In this document: piece by piece, positions 34,211-42,684 of the stretch
How the letters are laid out: each line of letters begins with the position of its first letter
Numbering within the stretch: position 1 is the first letter of the stretch
Assembly (NCBI GenBank): GCA_035384605.1
Contig: DAOOIV010000007.1
Span: forward strand, 1-64,000
Length of the DNA stretch: 64,000 bases
From: Phycisphaerae bacterium
GTDB lineage: Bacteria > Planctomycetota > Phycisphaerae > UBA1845 > PWPN01
Direction of reading: 5' to 3'
Notes under the pieces: generated by a model
The model's database searches: none
Told to the model about the DNA's origin: nothing
Seen by the model: only the letters and a program-made list of their open reading frames with translations
Position numbers and translations under genes: made by a program

Positions 34211-36184
34211 CTACGGAGCCGCCTGCGACGCCGGCAAAGAGGCCGCTTTCATCGGTGGTCGGTTCGAGATGACCATCCAGTCCTTGTCGGGGTTGCCCGG
34301 ATCACATTTTGCGCGGGCAATATCGTAGAAAGTTACACTCTTGACTTCGTTTCTCGCCTTCTTGTATTTCTCGTAGCTAGCCAGCAGATAGACGGTTTCA
34401 TCGCCAGCGAGCAGGTTTTCGGCTTTTTTTAAGACGTGTGCCTCGAGCAATTCCCTGACGCCCGGCCTGGTTCGGTTGACACCTATGAAGCCGACAACCT
34501 CCTCGGGCGTGACGAGGTATCTCGGCCGGCGGCCGTAGTAGAAACTGAGTCTCGCATCGGGCCGCGAGTAAGTCCAATAGATGCTCGCACCGGGAGGGAC
34601 GCCGGCCTGATCGAGAGCCTCATCAAGCATACGCACTCGCTCGCTGTTCTCGGCCGCCAGGGTCGGGCCGCAGATATACCACGCCGAATGAAAAGCGGCG
34701 ACGGTAGCCACCGAAGTCAGAGCCAAGGCCCACCAGCCGTGGCCCCAGACATACAACAGGCCGGCCCAAAGCAGCACGACCAGTGCTCCCGCCGCAATCA
34801 CCGTCAGGGCCCCCGCGACCTTCGGGATGTACGCATTCATCCAGAAATTCCCGAAAACGAGCATGAGAATCGCCGACACGGCCACGATGGCCCAAGCGAT
34901 CCAGGCGAAACGAAGCGGATCCTGAATGACAACGTCATGCCAGCGGCCGAACCATATCTTGAGTTTCACGGGTATGGTCGTCGGTACGAAGGCATAGAAG
35001 CGTTCGGCGACCAGCCCCATCATCAGCAGCAGAGGCGGCACGGCCGGAAGAATGTAGTACGGCTTCTTGAAGGACAACAGGGACATCACCGCCAGCCCGA
35101 TCAGCCAGCAGAAGCCTGCAAAAAACAGCGCTCGTCGCTGCCAGGCATAGCGCTTCAGCCAGGGCGCGGCGACGGCCTCTGCCAACAGGAAGAGCCACGG
35201 AAAGGTCAGGCCGATGATTATGGGCACGTAGTAGAATGCTCCACGAGGGCGCGTGTCATCGTAGAAGCCCTGGGCCCTTTGCCAGTATTGCCAGTTCCAT
35301 ATGTCCCAGGCATGCGGAAACTGTCTGCCCACAGCGATCATCCACGGGACAAAGATGGCCGCGAAGACGATCAGGCCGGGCACCAGATAGAGACGGGTAA
35401 AGGCCCTGGCCGTCTGCCGGGGAATCTGTCGCCCGAAGCAGGTCAGCACCTGTCTCCAACCACGCAAACCCAGGAACGCCAGCAGCCGCAACGGGCGCTC
35501 GGTATACCACCAGACGGCCAGTGGAACGGCGGTCAGCGCCATCGGCGCCGGCCCCTTGGCCAGCATCCCCGCGCCCAAGGCGACATAGAACAACATCATG
35601 TGAACGAATCGGACCCACGCCCGGCGGGTGGTGACTCCGTGCCAGAAATGCACGAGGGCCCACGTACAGCAGAGAGTCAATAGCATTTCCGCCGTGGCGT
35701 TGACTGAATACATCAGGAAAGCAACGCTGGAACCGGAAACCAGCGCAGTGACCGGGCCCACGCGCCTGCCAAACATCGATGAAGCCAGATGCCAGAGCAG
35801 CAGGACGGTCAGCAGGGCCGAAACGGCGGTTGGCAACCTCGCTGACACGGTGGTTACCGGAAGATCCAGTTGCGGATCGTTGGGCAGCAGGTACGAGGCT
35901 CCCGCGACAAGCCAGTAAGGAAGCGGCGGTTTGCGCATCCAGGGCGTGTCCAGGAAAGTGGGCACGATCCAGTCGCCGCTCAGGCGCATGTTTCGGCCGC
36001 ACTCGGCAACGATTGCTTCGTGATCGCCAAGTCCGGGACCGCCCCAGATTGCCCCGAGCGTGGCCACGACAACCAAGGCCAGGACGGCAAGTCTGATGAG
36101 TATGCTGAAGGTAATCGCCGCCAAGCGGTTCGGGGGATCCCGCTGGACGGAGACCGACGGAGTCTGTAGGGTGTATTGGCTCAC
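34211..36184 (-). CDS. ArnT/PMT-family membrane glycosyltransferase
   Basis: About 657 residues from a GTG at 36184; an ATG at 36253 would add 23 residues and run into the divergent gene. At least ten membrane helices. The first periplasmic loop carries the GT-C acidic motif (GLGDHEAIVAECGRNM, then WIVPTFLDTPWMRKPPLPYW). PYYILPAVPPLLL resembles ArnT-like enzymes. Such enzymes move a sugar from a polyprenyl-phosphate carrier to lipid A, glycans or proteins at the outer face of the inner membrane. The divergent GT2 gene probably makes the carrier-linked sugar. Confidence 0.83.
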   Translation of the reverse strand: MSQYTLQTPSVSVQRDPPNRLAAITFSILIRLAVLALVVVATLGAIWGGPGLGDHEAIVAECGRNMRLSGDWIVPTFLDTPWMRKPPLPYWLVAGASYLLPNDPQLDLPVTTVSARLPTAVSALLTVLLLWHLASSMFGRRVGPVTALVSGSSVAFLMYSVNATAEMLLTLCCTWALVHFWHGVTTRRAWVRFVHMMLFYVALGAGMLAKGPAPMALTAVPLAVWWYTERPLRLLAFLGLRGWRQVLTCFGRQIPRQTARAFTRLYLVPGLIVFAAIFVPWMIAVGRQFPHAWDIWNWQYWQRAQGFYDDTRPRGAFYYVPIIIGLTFPWLFLLAEAVAAPWLKRYAWQRRALFFAGFCWLIGLAVMSLLSFKKPYYILPAVPPLLLMMGLVAERFYAFVPTTIPVKLKIWFGRWHDVVIQDPLRFAWIAWAIVAVSAILMLVFGNFWMNAYIPKVAGALTVIAAGALVVLLWAGLLYVWGHGWWALALTSVATVAAFHSAWYICGPTLAAENSERVRMLDEALDQAGVPPGASIYWTYSRPDARLSFYYGRRPRYLVTPEEVVGFIGVNRTRPGVRELLEAHVLKKAENLLAGDETVYLLASYEKYKKARNEVKSVTFYDIARAKCDPGNPDKDWMVISNRPPMKAASLPASQAAP

Positions 36185-36284
36185 GAGGGCACCTGCTGTA
36201 ACGCGTCCGCTGACGCGCAGTGCCACTATATGTCGATGAATGGAGCTTCGCAATTACCGCGAGGAACGTCGGCGAAGCCGGCGC

Positions 36285-36299
36285 GAGGAGCAGGCTTTG
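36285..36299 (+). promoter_or_regulatory. Shine-Dalgarno site deciding a TTG start
   Basis: GAGGAG (36285-36290) is followed after 6 nt by TTG (36297-36299), in frame with the GT2 domain that begins a few codons later. It supports TTG over the upstream ATG at 36240, which has no ribosome binding site and adds 19 mostly charged residues. Confidence 0.6.
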
Positions 36300-37139
36300 G
36301 ACAACTCCCCTCTTGTTTCGATCGTCGTGCCCACCTACCGTGAGGAAGCCAACCTCCGCCCCCTGGTCACCCGCATTGCAGCGGCGATGGAATCGGCCGA
36401 CCACGAATGCGAAATCCTGGTGGTCGACGACGACAGTCGCGACGGTACTGATATCGCAGTGCAAGAGCTGGCGGAGCGGTATCCCGTCAGACTGATCACG
36501 CGAACCGGTCCGCGGGATCTCAGTCTGGCCGTCCTGGAAGGGTTGCGTCAAGCTCGCGGTCAGATCCTGCTGGTAATGGACGCCGACCTGAGCCATCCGC
36601 CGGAGCAAATCCCCGAGCTGTTGAAAGCACTGAATCAGCCGCCGACGGATTTCGTGATCGGCAGTCGCTACATGCCTGGCGGGCACACGGAGGAAGGCTG
36701 GGGTGTATTCCGGCGTCTGAACAGCTTGGCGGCGACGTTGCTTTGCCGGCCGCTGGTCGGACGGGTGACCGATCCGATGGCCGGCTTCTTCGCGCTTCGG
36801 CGCGACACCCTTGTGAATGCCGACCCGCTCGACCCCATCGGCTACAAGATCGGTTTGGAACTGATCTGCCGATGCCGATGCCGACACGTGCGGGAAGTAC
36901 CCATCTGTTTCGCAAACCGCACTTGCGGTCAGAGCAAGCTGAACCTGGACCAGCAAAGCCGTTACCTGGTTCATCTGGGCCGGCTGTATCGCAGCTACTC
37001 ACGGGGCTGGGGACTGGTGATTCGCCCGATCCTGGCGGTCATGCGAGCGGGAATTGCGGTCGTCGAATACCTCAGGTCCAGCCGACCGGACGTCGTCGCC
37101 TCCATATCGGTCGCCGTGCACAAGAATCGAGCCGCTTGA
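36297..37139 (+). CDS. GT2 polyprenyl-phosphate sugar synthase (DPM1-like)
   Basis: 280 residues from the TTG start. GT2 fold with PLVSIVVPTYREEANL, nucleotide-sugar and metal-binding VVDDDSRDGT and MDADLSHPPEQ, then FVIGSRYMPGG and ADPLDPIGYKIGLEL, the pattern of dolichyl-phosphate mannose and polyprenyl-phosphate sugar synthases. No C-terminal double helix is obvious, so it resembles the soluble DPM1 form. It would charge a polyprenyl phosphate with mannose or a similar sugar for the divergent ArnT-like transferase. Confidence 0.87.
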   Translation: MDNSPLVSIVVPTYREEANLRPLVTRIAAAMESADHECEILVVDDDSRDGTDIAVQELAERYPVRLITRTGPRDLSLAVLEGLRQARGQILLVMDADLSHPPEQIPELLKALNQPPTDFVIGSRYMPGGHTEEGWGVFRRLNSLAATLLCRPLVGRVTDPMAGFFALRRDTLVNADPLDPIGYKIGLELICRCRCRHVREVPICFANRTCGQSKLNLDQQSRYLVHLGRLYRSYSRGWGLVIRPILAVMRAGIAVVEYLRSSRPDVVASISVAVHKNRAA

Positions 37140-37631
37140 GGGAAGAATCGCCGGCGGCACGGGACAAGCCGTGGCATGAGGCCGGGCGCCGGGCCGTGGC
37201 GATTGCGTCGTACAACCTCGCAAAGCCTGCGCTCGACCGTTGCGACAGTCGCCGAGAGGCAGGCAGTTACTTCTCATCTGCAAATCGAGCGGGGTTTTCT
37301 GCTGATCAGAAGAAAGAGAACCGCGTGGCGGCCCCGCCCCTGCCCGATGCCAGGAACGATCCGAAAAACCCGCACACTCTTGGAACAACGACAAGGAACC
37401 AGGCTGCGGGATCGCTGAGAAAACGTGTGGACGTTGTTGTCTGGCCTGGTTCGGCGCGGTATGGTGCCGCGGAAGCGCGCCGGCATGAATGACTCGACCG
37501 GGACGCTGCTTTTTCCGGACATACGGCCGTTATGAGGTTCCGGGGCTTTGGAATGCCGACCGGGCATGGCGGGGCGCTGTTCATGAGCGGCGTCCTGACC
37601 CTCCAATCGTACGGCCGCTGGAGTGCGTGAC
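37140..37631. other. Intergenic, no gene recognised
   Basis: 492 bp between two plus-strand genes. No protein-like open frame, repeat, RNA or clear promoter is visible; only GGAG (37620-37623) serving the next gene. Confidence 0.5.
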
Positions 37632-39323
37632 GTGCAGAAGCTCTCGATCACCGAGACTCCCAATGAACTGACGACGGACATCGACGTGGCCTCGCCGGTC
37701 GGCATTGTGCGTATGCTTCGGGCGGCCGATGCCCAGATCTATAGCGGTTATCGCGACTACCCCGCAGTCTGCGACGCCGAGATCGTGGCCAAGATCGTCC
37801 GGACGATCGAATGGGCCGCGCCGGTGCTGGGGCGCGAGGATTCCGTTGTGGTCATCTCCGGCGCCGGCACGAGCGGGCGGTTGGCGATGTTCGCCGCACG
37901 GACGTTCAACCGGTTTCTCGCCGGCTGCAAACGCGCGCCCAACGTTCGTTATCTCATTGCCGGGGGCAATCTGGCGCTGATCAAGGCCCAGGAAGGCGCG
38001 GAAGATGATCCGCACAAAGCCGTTGACGATGTTGAGCCGCTTGTCAGAGGCAAACGGCGCGTCTTATACATCGGTGTGACCTGCGGCCTGTCGGCGCCGT
38101 ATGTGGCGTCGCAGATGCTGCATCTGTCGCGGCGGCGCGGCACGAAGTGTGTGCTGATCGGGTTCAGTCCGGCGGATCGGGCGCGCGATGTCGAAGTCGA
38201 GGACTGGGACAAGACGTTCGCGAGTGCTTTGCAGTCGGTCTTGCGGCGCAGGAACTTCCTGCTGCTGAATCCGGTTGTCGGCCCCGAGCCGATTACGGGC
38301 TCAACGCGTATGAAAAGCGGCAGCGCCACCAAATTACTGTTGGAAGTTATTTTCGCCCTGGCGGTCGAGCAGGGCGGGCAGGGCGTGCTGCCGGAGCGCG
38401 TGGCGGCGTGCCTGAAAGCCTATGAGCAGACCCGCGTGGCCGTGTACGAGCAGACTGCCGCGATCGGCCGACTCGTGGAGCTGGGTGGTCGGGCGCTGCG
38501 ACAGGGCGGGCATATCTACTACCTCGGCGCCGATACGCCGGGCATTCTGGGCACGGTGGATGCTTCCGAGTGCCCGCCGACGTTCGGAGCGGATTTCGAT
38601 ACCGTCAGGGGTTTTGTTGTCGGGGGTTGGCGGACGCTGTTGGGACCGGGCCACGACCTGAGTGACGAGGGTCCCTGGTATCGCATCTCGCTCGACGAGT
38701 TCAAACAGGTCAAACTCCCCGCCCTGAGCGGTAAGGATCTTGTCGTCGGGCTCGGCATGGACCTCCATCGGCAGGTGGGCGAGGCGTTGCATCGCAGCCG
38801 CAACGCCGGTGCTCGGACCGCAGTGGTGCAGGTGGGCCGGCGGGCGCGGGGACGGGTTGCCGTTGATGCGGCGGTCTGTGTACCGAACGTGCCGAAGACG
38901 ATTATCCCGGGCGCGAAGGTGTTCGAAGAGTTCGGCACGAAACTGATATTGAACGCGTTGACCACCGGGGGCCACGTGCTCAGCGGCAAGGTCTACCAAA
39001 ACCGCATGGTCGACCTGCGTATCAGCAACAACAAGCTGTTTTACCGAACGATCGGCATTATTCAGCATATCAGCGGGGTCTCGGCCGAGGCGGCGAAGCG
39101 ACATTTGCTGCGGAGTATCTACGGCACCGACCGGGTCACGCCCAGGATGATGAACGCCAAACCGTCGCAGCATGTCCAGGCATCCACGAACGTGACGAAA
39201 ATCGTCCCCAAGGCGCTGATCATGGCCATGGGCCGGACAACGCCGGCTGAGGCAGACAGGCTTCTGAAAAAAGAACCCATCGTTCGCGCTGCGATTGAAC
39301 GGTTAAAGAGTGCATCGACCTGA
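37632..39323 (+). CDS. Double-SIS protein resembling glucokinase regulatory protein (MurQ superfamily)
   Basis: 563 residues from a GTG that has GGAG 8 nt upstream (another GTG lies at 37623). Two SIS domains in tandem. The first has ISGAGTSGRLAMF, AGGNLALIKAQEGAEDD (about 112-128) and GSTRMKSGSATKLLLE (about 222). The second has YYLGADTPGILGT, DASECPPTFGADFDTVRGF (about 310) and a late segment SGKVYQNRMVDLRISNNKLF. This layout and many exact segments recall animal GKRP, which binds fructose phosphates and inhibits glucokinase. Canonical MurQ motifs are split: EGAEDD sits in the first domain, DASECPPTFG in the second. It could be a sugar-phosphate sensor or an etherase. Confidence 0.82.
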   Translation: MQKLSITETPNELTTDIDVASPVGIVRMLRAADAQIYSGYRDYPAVCDAEIVAKIVRTIEWAAPVLGREDSVVVISGAGTSGRLAMFAARTFNRFLAGCKRAPNVRYLIAGGNLALIKAQEGAEDDPHKAVDDVEPLVRGKRRVLYIGVTCGLSAPYVASQMLHLSRRRGTKCVLIGFSPADRARDVEVEDWDKTFASALQSVLRRRNFLLLNPVVGPEPITGSTRMKSGSATKLLLEVIFALAVEQGGQGVLPERVAACLKAYEQTRVAVYEQTAAIGRLVELGGRALRQGGHIYYLGADTPGILGTVDASECPPTFGADFDTVRGFVVGGWRTLLGPGHDLSDEGPWYRISLDEFKQVKLPALSGKDLVVGLGMDLHRQVGEALHRSRNAGARTAVVQVGRRARGRVAVDAAVCVPNVPKTIIPGAKVFEEFGTKLILNALTTGGHVLSGKVYQNRMVDLRISNNKLFYRTIGIIQHISGVSAEAAKRHLLRSIYGTDRVTPRMMNAKPSQHVQASTNVTKIVPKALIMAMGRTTPAEADRLLKKEPIVRAAIERLKSAST

Positions 39324-39658
39324 ACCGCAGGTCGCCAGGGAGACAACACATCCCCATAGACCCTTTGCACTGAGCCCTTGCCCTGTCATACACAGGATTG
39401 CTTCGGCGCCAACAAACCAACACCTGAGGGAGACCGCCTTTTCGCGGGCCGCAATCCAAGCGCGCCGTCATCCGGAAACATGCGCGCAATCTGCACACAC
39501 GTCTGGCCGTAAGGCTCTCATTTGCGATCGCGGTCGGGATCTCGAACCTGTGGTTCGGGCGGCAGCGAACCAAGTCCAAGGCCAAGAAACCGTCGTGGCC
39601 GGATTGTCCCTGATGATGATAAGGTCAATTCGTACAAGGACTTGCGCGATTTAACGAC
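39324..39658. other. Intergenic region with one dispersed repeat
   Basis: Between the GKRP-like gene and the tRNA. It holds the dispersed element at 39430-39514 and nothing else I recognise. No terminator with a T-run is seen. Confidence 0.5.
39430..39514 (+). repeat. Dispersed two-hairpin element, copy 5 (type B)
   Basis: GAGACCGCC, short T-rich loop, GCGGGCCGC, then AATCCAAGCGC, GGAAACATGCGCGCAA, CTGCACACACGTCTGGCCG and TAAGG. Same order and spacing as the other type B copies. Confidence 0.7.
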
Positions 39659-39732
39659 TAGCGGCGAGTGGATTCGAACCACTGACCTTGGGATTATGAA
39701 GCCCACGCTCTAACCACCTGAGCTACGCCGCC
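39659..39732 (-). tRNA. tRNA with CAU anticodon, probably elongator tRNA-Met
   Basis: 74 nt folding as a full cloverleaf. The acceptor stem GGCGGCG pairs with CGCCGCU (one G-U). The D arm is GCUC/GAGC with AGGUGGUUA. The anticodon loop is UUCAUAA (CAU) and the T arm AGUGG-UUCGAAU-CCACU. The 3' CCA is not encoded. G1-U72 pairing and the A-U rich loop fit an elongator, not the initiator. A tRNA-Ile2 read after lysidine modification cannot be excluded. The anticodon stem has one C-U mismatch at its base next to the loop. Confidence 0.92.
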
Positions 39733-39896
39733 AACATATTGGCTTGCCGGCACTTACGATTTCTTATCGGCCGGTGCCTTGCTCGTGCGACAACCGGAAT
39801 CCCGACCTGCCAGCTCTGTAGCACCCTTCTCTGAGCGGGCAAAGGCCGGCGACTACCACGGCTCGTACGCACTCGGCGACACAAACCGCGAAATCG

Positions 39897-39963
39897 GACC
39901 CGGCTTGCCAGCCAATCCGCTCGCGGGCGGCCCTTCGCTGGCAAGCAAGCCCGCGGCCGGGTC
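39897..39963. repeat. Nested inverted repeat (large hairpin)
   Basis: Outer arms GACCCGG (39897-39903) and CCGGGTC (39957-39963) are perfectly complementary. Inside them CTTGCCAGC (39904-39912) and GCTGGCAAG (39937-39945) form a perfect 9-bp stem directly continuous with the 5' outer arm. It can fold as a bulged stem of 16 bp. No T-run follows on either strand, so a simple terminator is unlikely. Confidence 0.65.
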
Positions 39964-40175
39964 AGCCTCGCCAATCCGCGAGCAAAGCCATAACCAAGCA
40001 GAATTATAACCGCCGACCCTTCAATTTGCACGTCAGCCCACCCAACCCCGGCCGGTCTTGGCCCTGCCAGTAATGACCGGGGCGGTGCGCCGGCAGGATG
40101 GACGAAGCGAGAGCTCATCTTCCTGATACCGAATGCGGCAGCAGGTATTTGTGACCGCAGCCACCGAGAAGCCTC

Positions 40176-40204
40176 TGGTCGTCAGCCCGCCCGAACGGTA
40201 TAAA
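40176..40204 (+). promoter_or_regulatory. Possible promoter of the dehydratase gene
   Basis: TGGTCG (40176-40181), a 17-bp spacer, TATAAA (40199-40204), about 50 nt before the ATG at 40256. The -35 box is poor; the same TGGTC-17-TATAAA layout occurs at 28350-28378. Confidence 0.4.
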
Positions 40205-40255
40205 GAGCCCTCTTCCGAAAAAAGACACTGCCCAAATGACTACGAGGGATGCCGC

Positions 40256-41434
40256 ATGAGGATTACTGCTATTGAAACGCACGTCTGCAATGCTCGAATG
40301 CGGAACTGGGTATTCGTCAAGGTGGTGACCGACCAGCCAGGGCTGTGGGGCTGGGGCGAGGCCACGCTGGAATGGCACACGCGGGCGGTGGTCGGCGCGA
40401 TCCAGGACATCGAGCCGCTGCTGATCGGCGAAGACCCCACGCGTGTCGAGCACCTGTGGCAGATGATGTACCGTCAGCACTTCTGGCACGGAAATGGAAT
40501 CATCCGGGCGACGGCCATGAGCGGGATTGACCTGGCGCTGTGGGATATCGTCGGGAAGATCCACAATGTGCCTTGCCACAAGCTCTGGGGTGGCCCGGTT
40601 CGCGACTACATCCGCACCTATTGCCACCTGGGCGGCGGGAAGATGGAAGACTTCTATGAAACCGATCCGAAAGATGCGACGCGGTTCGCCGAACTGGCCC
40701 GCAAGGCGGTCGAGGACGGTTTCACGGCGTTCAAGACCATGGCCGTTCCGTGGACCATGCCGATCGAGGGCCTTCGACCGATCAAGTATGCCGAGGCCTG
40801 CGTCCGGGCGATGCGCGAGGCGGTCGGTGATGACATCGACATCATGGTTGATTGCCACGCACGGCCGTCGCCGCGGATGGGCGTGCTTTTTGCCAAGGCC
40901 CTGGAGCCCTACGGCCTCTACTGGTTCGAAGAGCCCTGCTGGCCCGAGACTGTTGACGGACTGGCCGAGGTTCAGCGGGCCGTCGTCACGCCCATCGCCA
41001 CCGGTGAGCGGCTGATCAGCCAGCACGGCTTCCGCGAACTCCTCGAGAAGAAGGCGTGCAGCATCATCCAGCCGGACATCACCCACGTCGGCGGCCTCAG
41101 CGAGGCCCGGCGAGTGGCCGCCATGGCCGAGGTGTACCGCGTGGCCATGGCCCCCCACAACCCCCAGGGCCCGGTCAGCACTGCCGCGTCGCTCGAGTTC
41201 GGCTTTGCCACCCCCAGCTACATCATCTGCGAGGCCGTCCACCTTGACGTCCCGTGGCGGCAGGACGTGGTCAGGGAGGGCTTCACCGTCGAAAAGAAAG
41301 GCCGCATCGTCCGCCCGGGCAGCAAGCCCGGTCTGGGCATCGAGATCGACGAGGCCGAAGTCAAGAAGCACCCGTTCCAGCAGGAACTGCCCCAGCGAGT
41401 CTTCTACTCCGACGGCAGCGTCGGCGACTGGTGA
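40256..41434 (+). CDS. Enolase-superfamily dehydratase (mandelate racemase/galactonate dehydratase type)
   Basis: 392 residues. N-terminal capping domain [20 protein letters not shown], then a TIM barrel with metal ligands visible in [24 protein letters not shown] and ATGERLIS, the Asp of [20 protein letters not shown], and the catalytic His of [18 protein letters not shown]. The layout fits D-galactonate dehydratase-like acid sugar dehydratases, which form 2-keto-3-deoxy sugar acids with magnesium. The exact substrate is not predictable. The ATG at 40256 has GAGGGA upstream. It is convergent with the prepilin gene, 6 bp apart. Confidence 0.88.
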   Translation: MRITAIETHVCNARMRNWVFVKVVTDQPGLWGWGEATLEWHTRAVVGAIQDIEPLLIGEDPTRVEHLWQMMYRQHFWHGNGIIRATAMSGIDLALWDIVGKIHNVPCHKLWGGPVRDYIRTYCHLGGGKMEDFYETDPKDATRFAELARKAVEDGFTAFKTMAVPWTMPIEGLRPIKYAEACVRAMREAVGDDIDIMVDCHARPSPRMGVLFAKALEPYGLYWFEEPCWPETVDGLAEVQRAVVTPIATGERLISQHGFRELLEKKACSIIQPDITHVGGLSEARRVAAMAEVYRVAMAPHNPQGPVSTAASLEFGFATPSYIICEAVHLDVPWRQDVVREGFTVEKKGRIVRPGSKPGLGIEIDEAEVKKHPFQQELPQRVFYSDGSVGDW

Positions 41435-41440
41435 GGGTCA

Positions 41441-42427
41441 CTACGGGACGATGATCTCCGGCTCGCACGTAGCCTTGGACGGAAGCAACTCCGTCTTCGT
41501 GCCCGACGGGAACCACCATTTCGCCCGGCGGGCCTCGCTCCCCTTGCCGTTGTTGGCGTCGCTGCTGCCCTCGCGCTGGCGCTCGACGTGGCCGTCGAAG
41601 GCGGCGATGTTGATCGTCCCCCGATGTCGCCACATTTCCTTTCGGAGGAAATCGCCACGATAGGTCACTGGCCCCTCGTCGTGCGACCGCCACGCACCCT
41701 GCGACGAAAAGCCCCAGTTGGCGTTGGCGATCTCGCCTTTGGTTTTGGACACGATGTGGGCATCAGCCAGAAAGGCCTTGCCCGCCGGCTGCTTGATCAG
41801 ATCCGGTTTGGGCACGTACCGCGCGGGGATGCAGTCTTCATGCCACCAGAGGGTGCCGGCCGTCTCGCCGGATTTCGCCTTGTCGCCGACGTAGGTGAAG
41901 TATCGCGACATGGCGTAGCTTGGGGCAAGTGTGTCCGCAGGGATCAGATCGGTCAGTTCCGGATAGTTGACCGGGCTGGTTCTACGGCGGTTCGTCGGGC
42001 ACTGCGGAACCGCGCTGACGGCAGCCGTGTAGCGTTGTTTGAAGTCGCGCGGAGCGCGGGTGCCGAACTCCTTCAGAAGGGGACTGGCCCAATCGAAGAT
42101 TTGCAGGGCGGGATAGTGATCACGGCTGGCCGTGGGCGTGTAGGCACCGGCAGCGAAACCGGGCGGCGCTCCGTTACCGCTGGTGTTAGGCGAACCGACG
42201 AGCCAGCCCCTTTGCTCCAGGCCATAGGCTGTGGCCGCAAGGCTGATCTGCTTGAGGCTCGACCCGCACATCGCCGCTCGTGCCAGTTCCCTCGCCCCCG
42301 ACAGGCTCGGCAGCAGAATCGCCATCAGCAGAGCGACCATTGCCACCACAACCAGCACTTCGATCAACGAGAAACCGGCCGGGCGCTTACTGTTCTGTAA
42401 AGAGGTAAAAGGAGAGTACAGCAACAT
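41441..42427 (-). CDS. Prepilin-type protein with H-X9-DG domain
   Basis: 328 residues from the ATG at 42427, fixed by GGAGG 5 nt upstream. The prepilin cleavage/methylation motif is GFSLIEVLVVVAMVALLMAI near residue 18. The C-terminal part has HRGTINIAAFDGHVE, the planctomycete type H-X9-DG signature. These proteins are exported pseudopilins found in dozens of copies per planctomycete genome. Their role is not settled: surface layer or secretion system pseudopilus. The gene is solitary here. Confidence 0.88.
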   Translation of the reverse strand: MLLYSPFTSLQNSKRPAGFSLIEVLVVVAMVALLMAILLPSLSGARELARAAMCGSSLKQISLAATAYGLEQRGWLVGSPNTSGNGAPPGFAAGAYTPTASRDHYPALQIFDWASPLLKEFGTRAPRDFKQRYTAAVSAVPQCPTNRRRTSPVNYPELTDLIPADTLAPSYAMSRYFTYVGDKAKSGETAGTLWWHEDCIPARYVPKPDLIKQPAGKAFLADAHIVSKTKGEIANANWGFSSQGAWRSHDEGPVTYRGDFLRKEMWRHRGTINIAAFDGHVERQREGSSDANNGKGSEARRAKWWFPSGTKTELLPSKATCEPEIIVP

Positions 42428-42684
42428 ATCTGCCTCCGAAACGGCAGTATGGTATGCAAGCACTATTGAATGGTCAACAATTCTATCAAGATAAGTGCTG
42501 AACTGAAAAGAAACAAGACGGCCACGCGCCAGAGGCGCACAGATTGCCGAGGCATGGGACCGCTGAGGCTGTACTCATGGGAAGTTGTTCCTGCGGCCTG
42601 GAGGCATCAACAGACAGAGACCGCCTGATGCTCAAATAAGAGGCAGGCTGTCGCTGGTATCGTACTATCCGCAGCGGCCCCGGA

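Larger units (their letters stand above)
39733..40255. other. Intergenic region with nested hairpin and promoter candidate
   Basis: No convincing gene. It holds a nested inverted repeat at 39897-39963 and a promoter candidate at 40176-40204. Confidence 0.5.

Noticed and set aside
39779..40009. 76-codon plus-strand frame between tRNA and dehydratase gene
   Set aside because: It spans the nested inverted repeat, has no ribosome binding site and reads as disordered Pro/Ala/Ser sequence.
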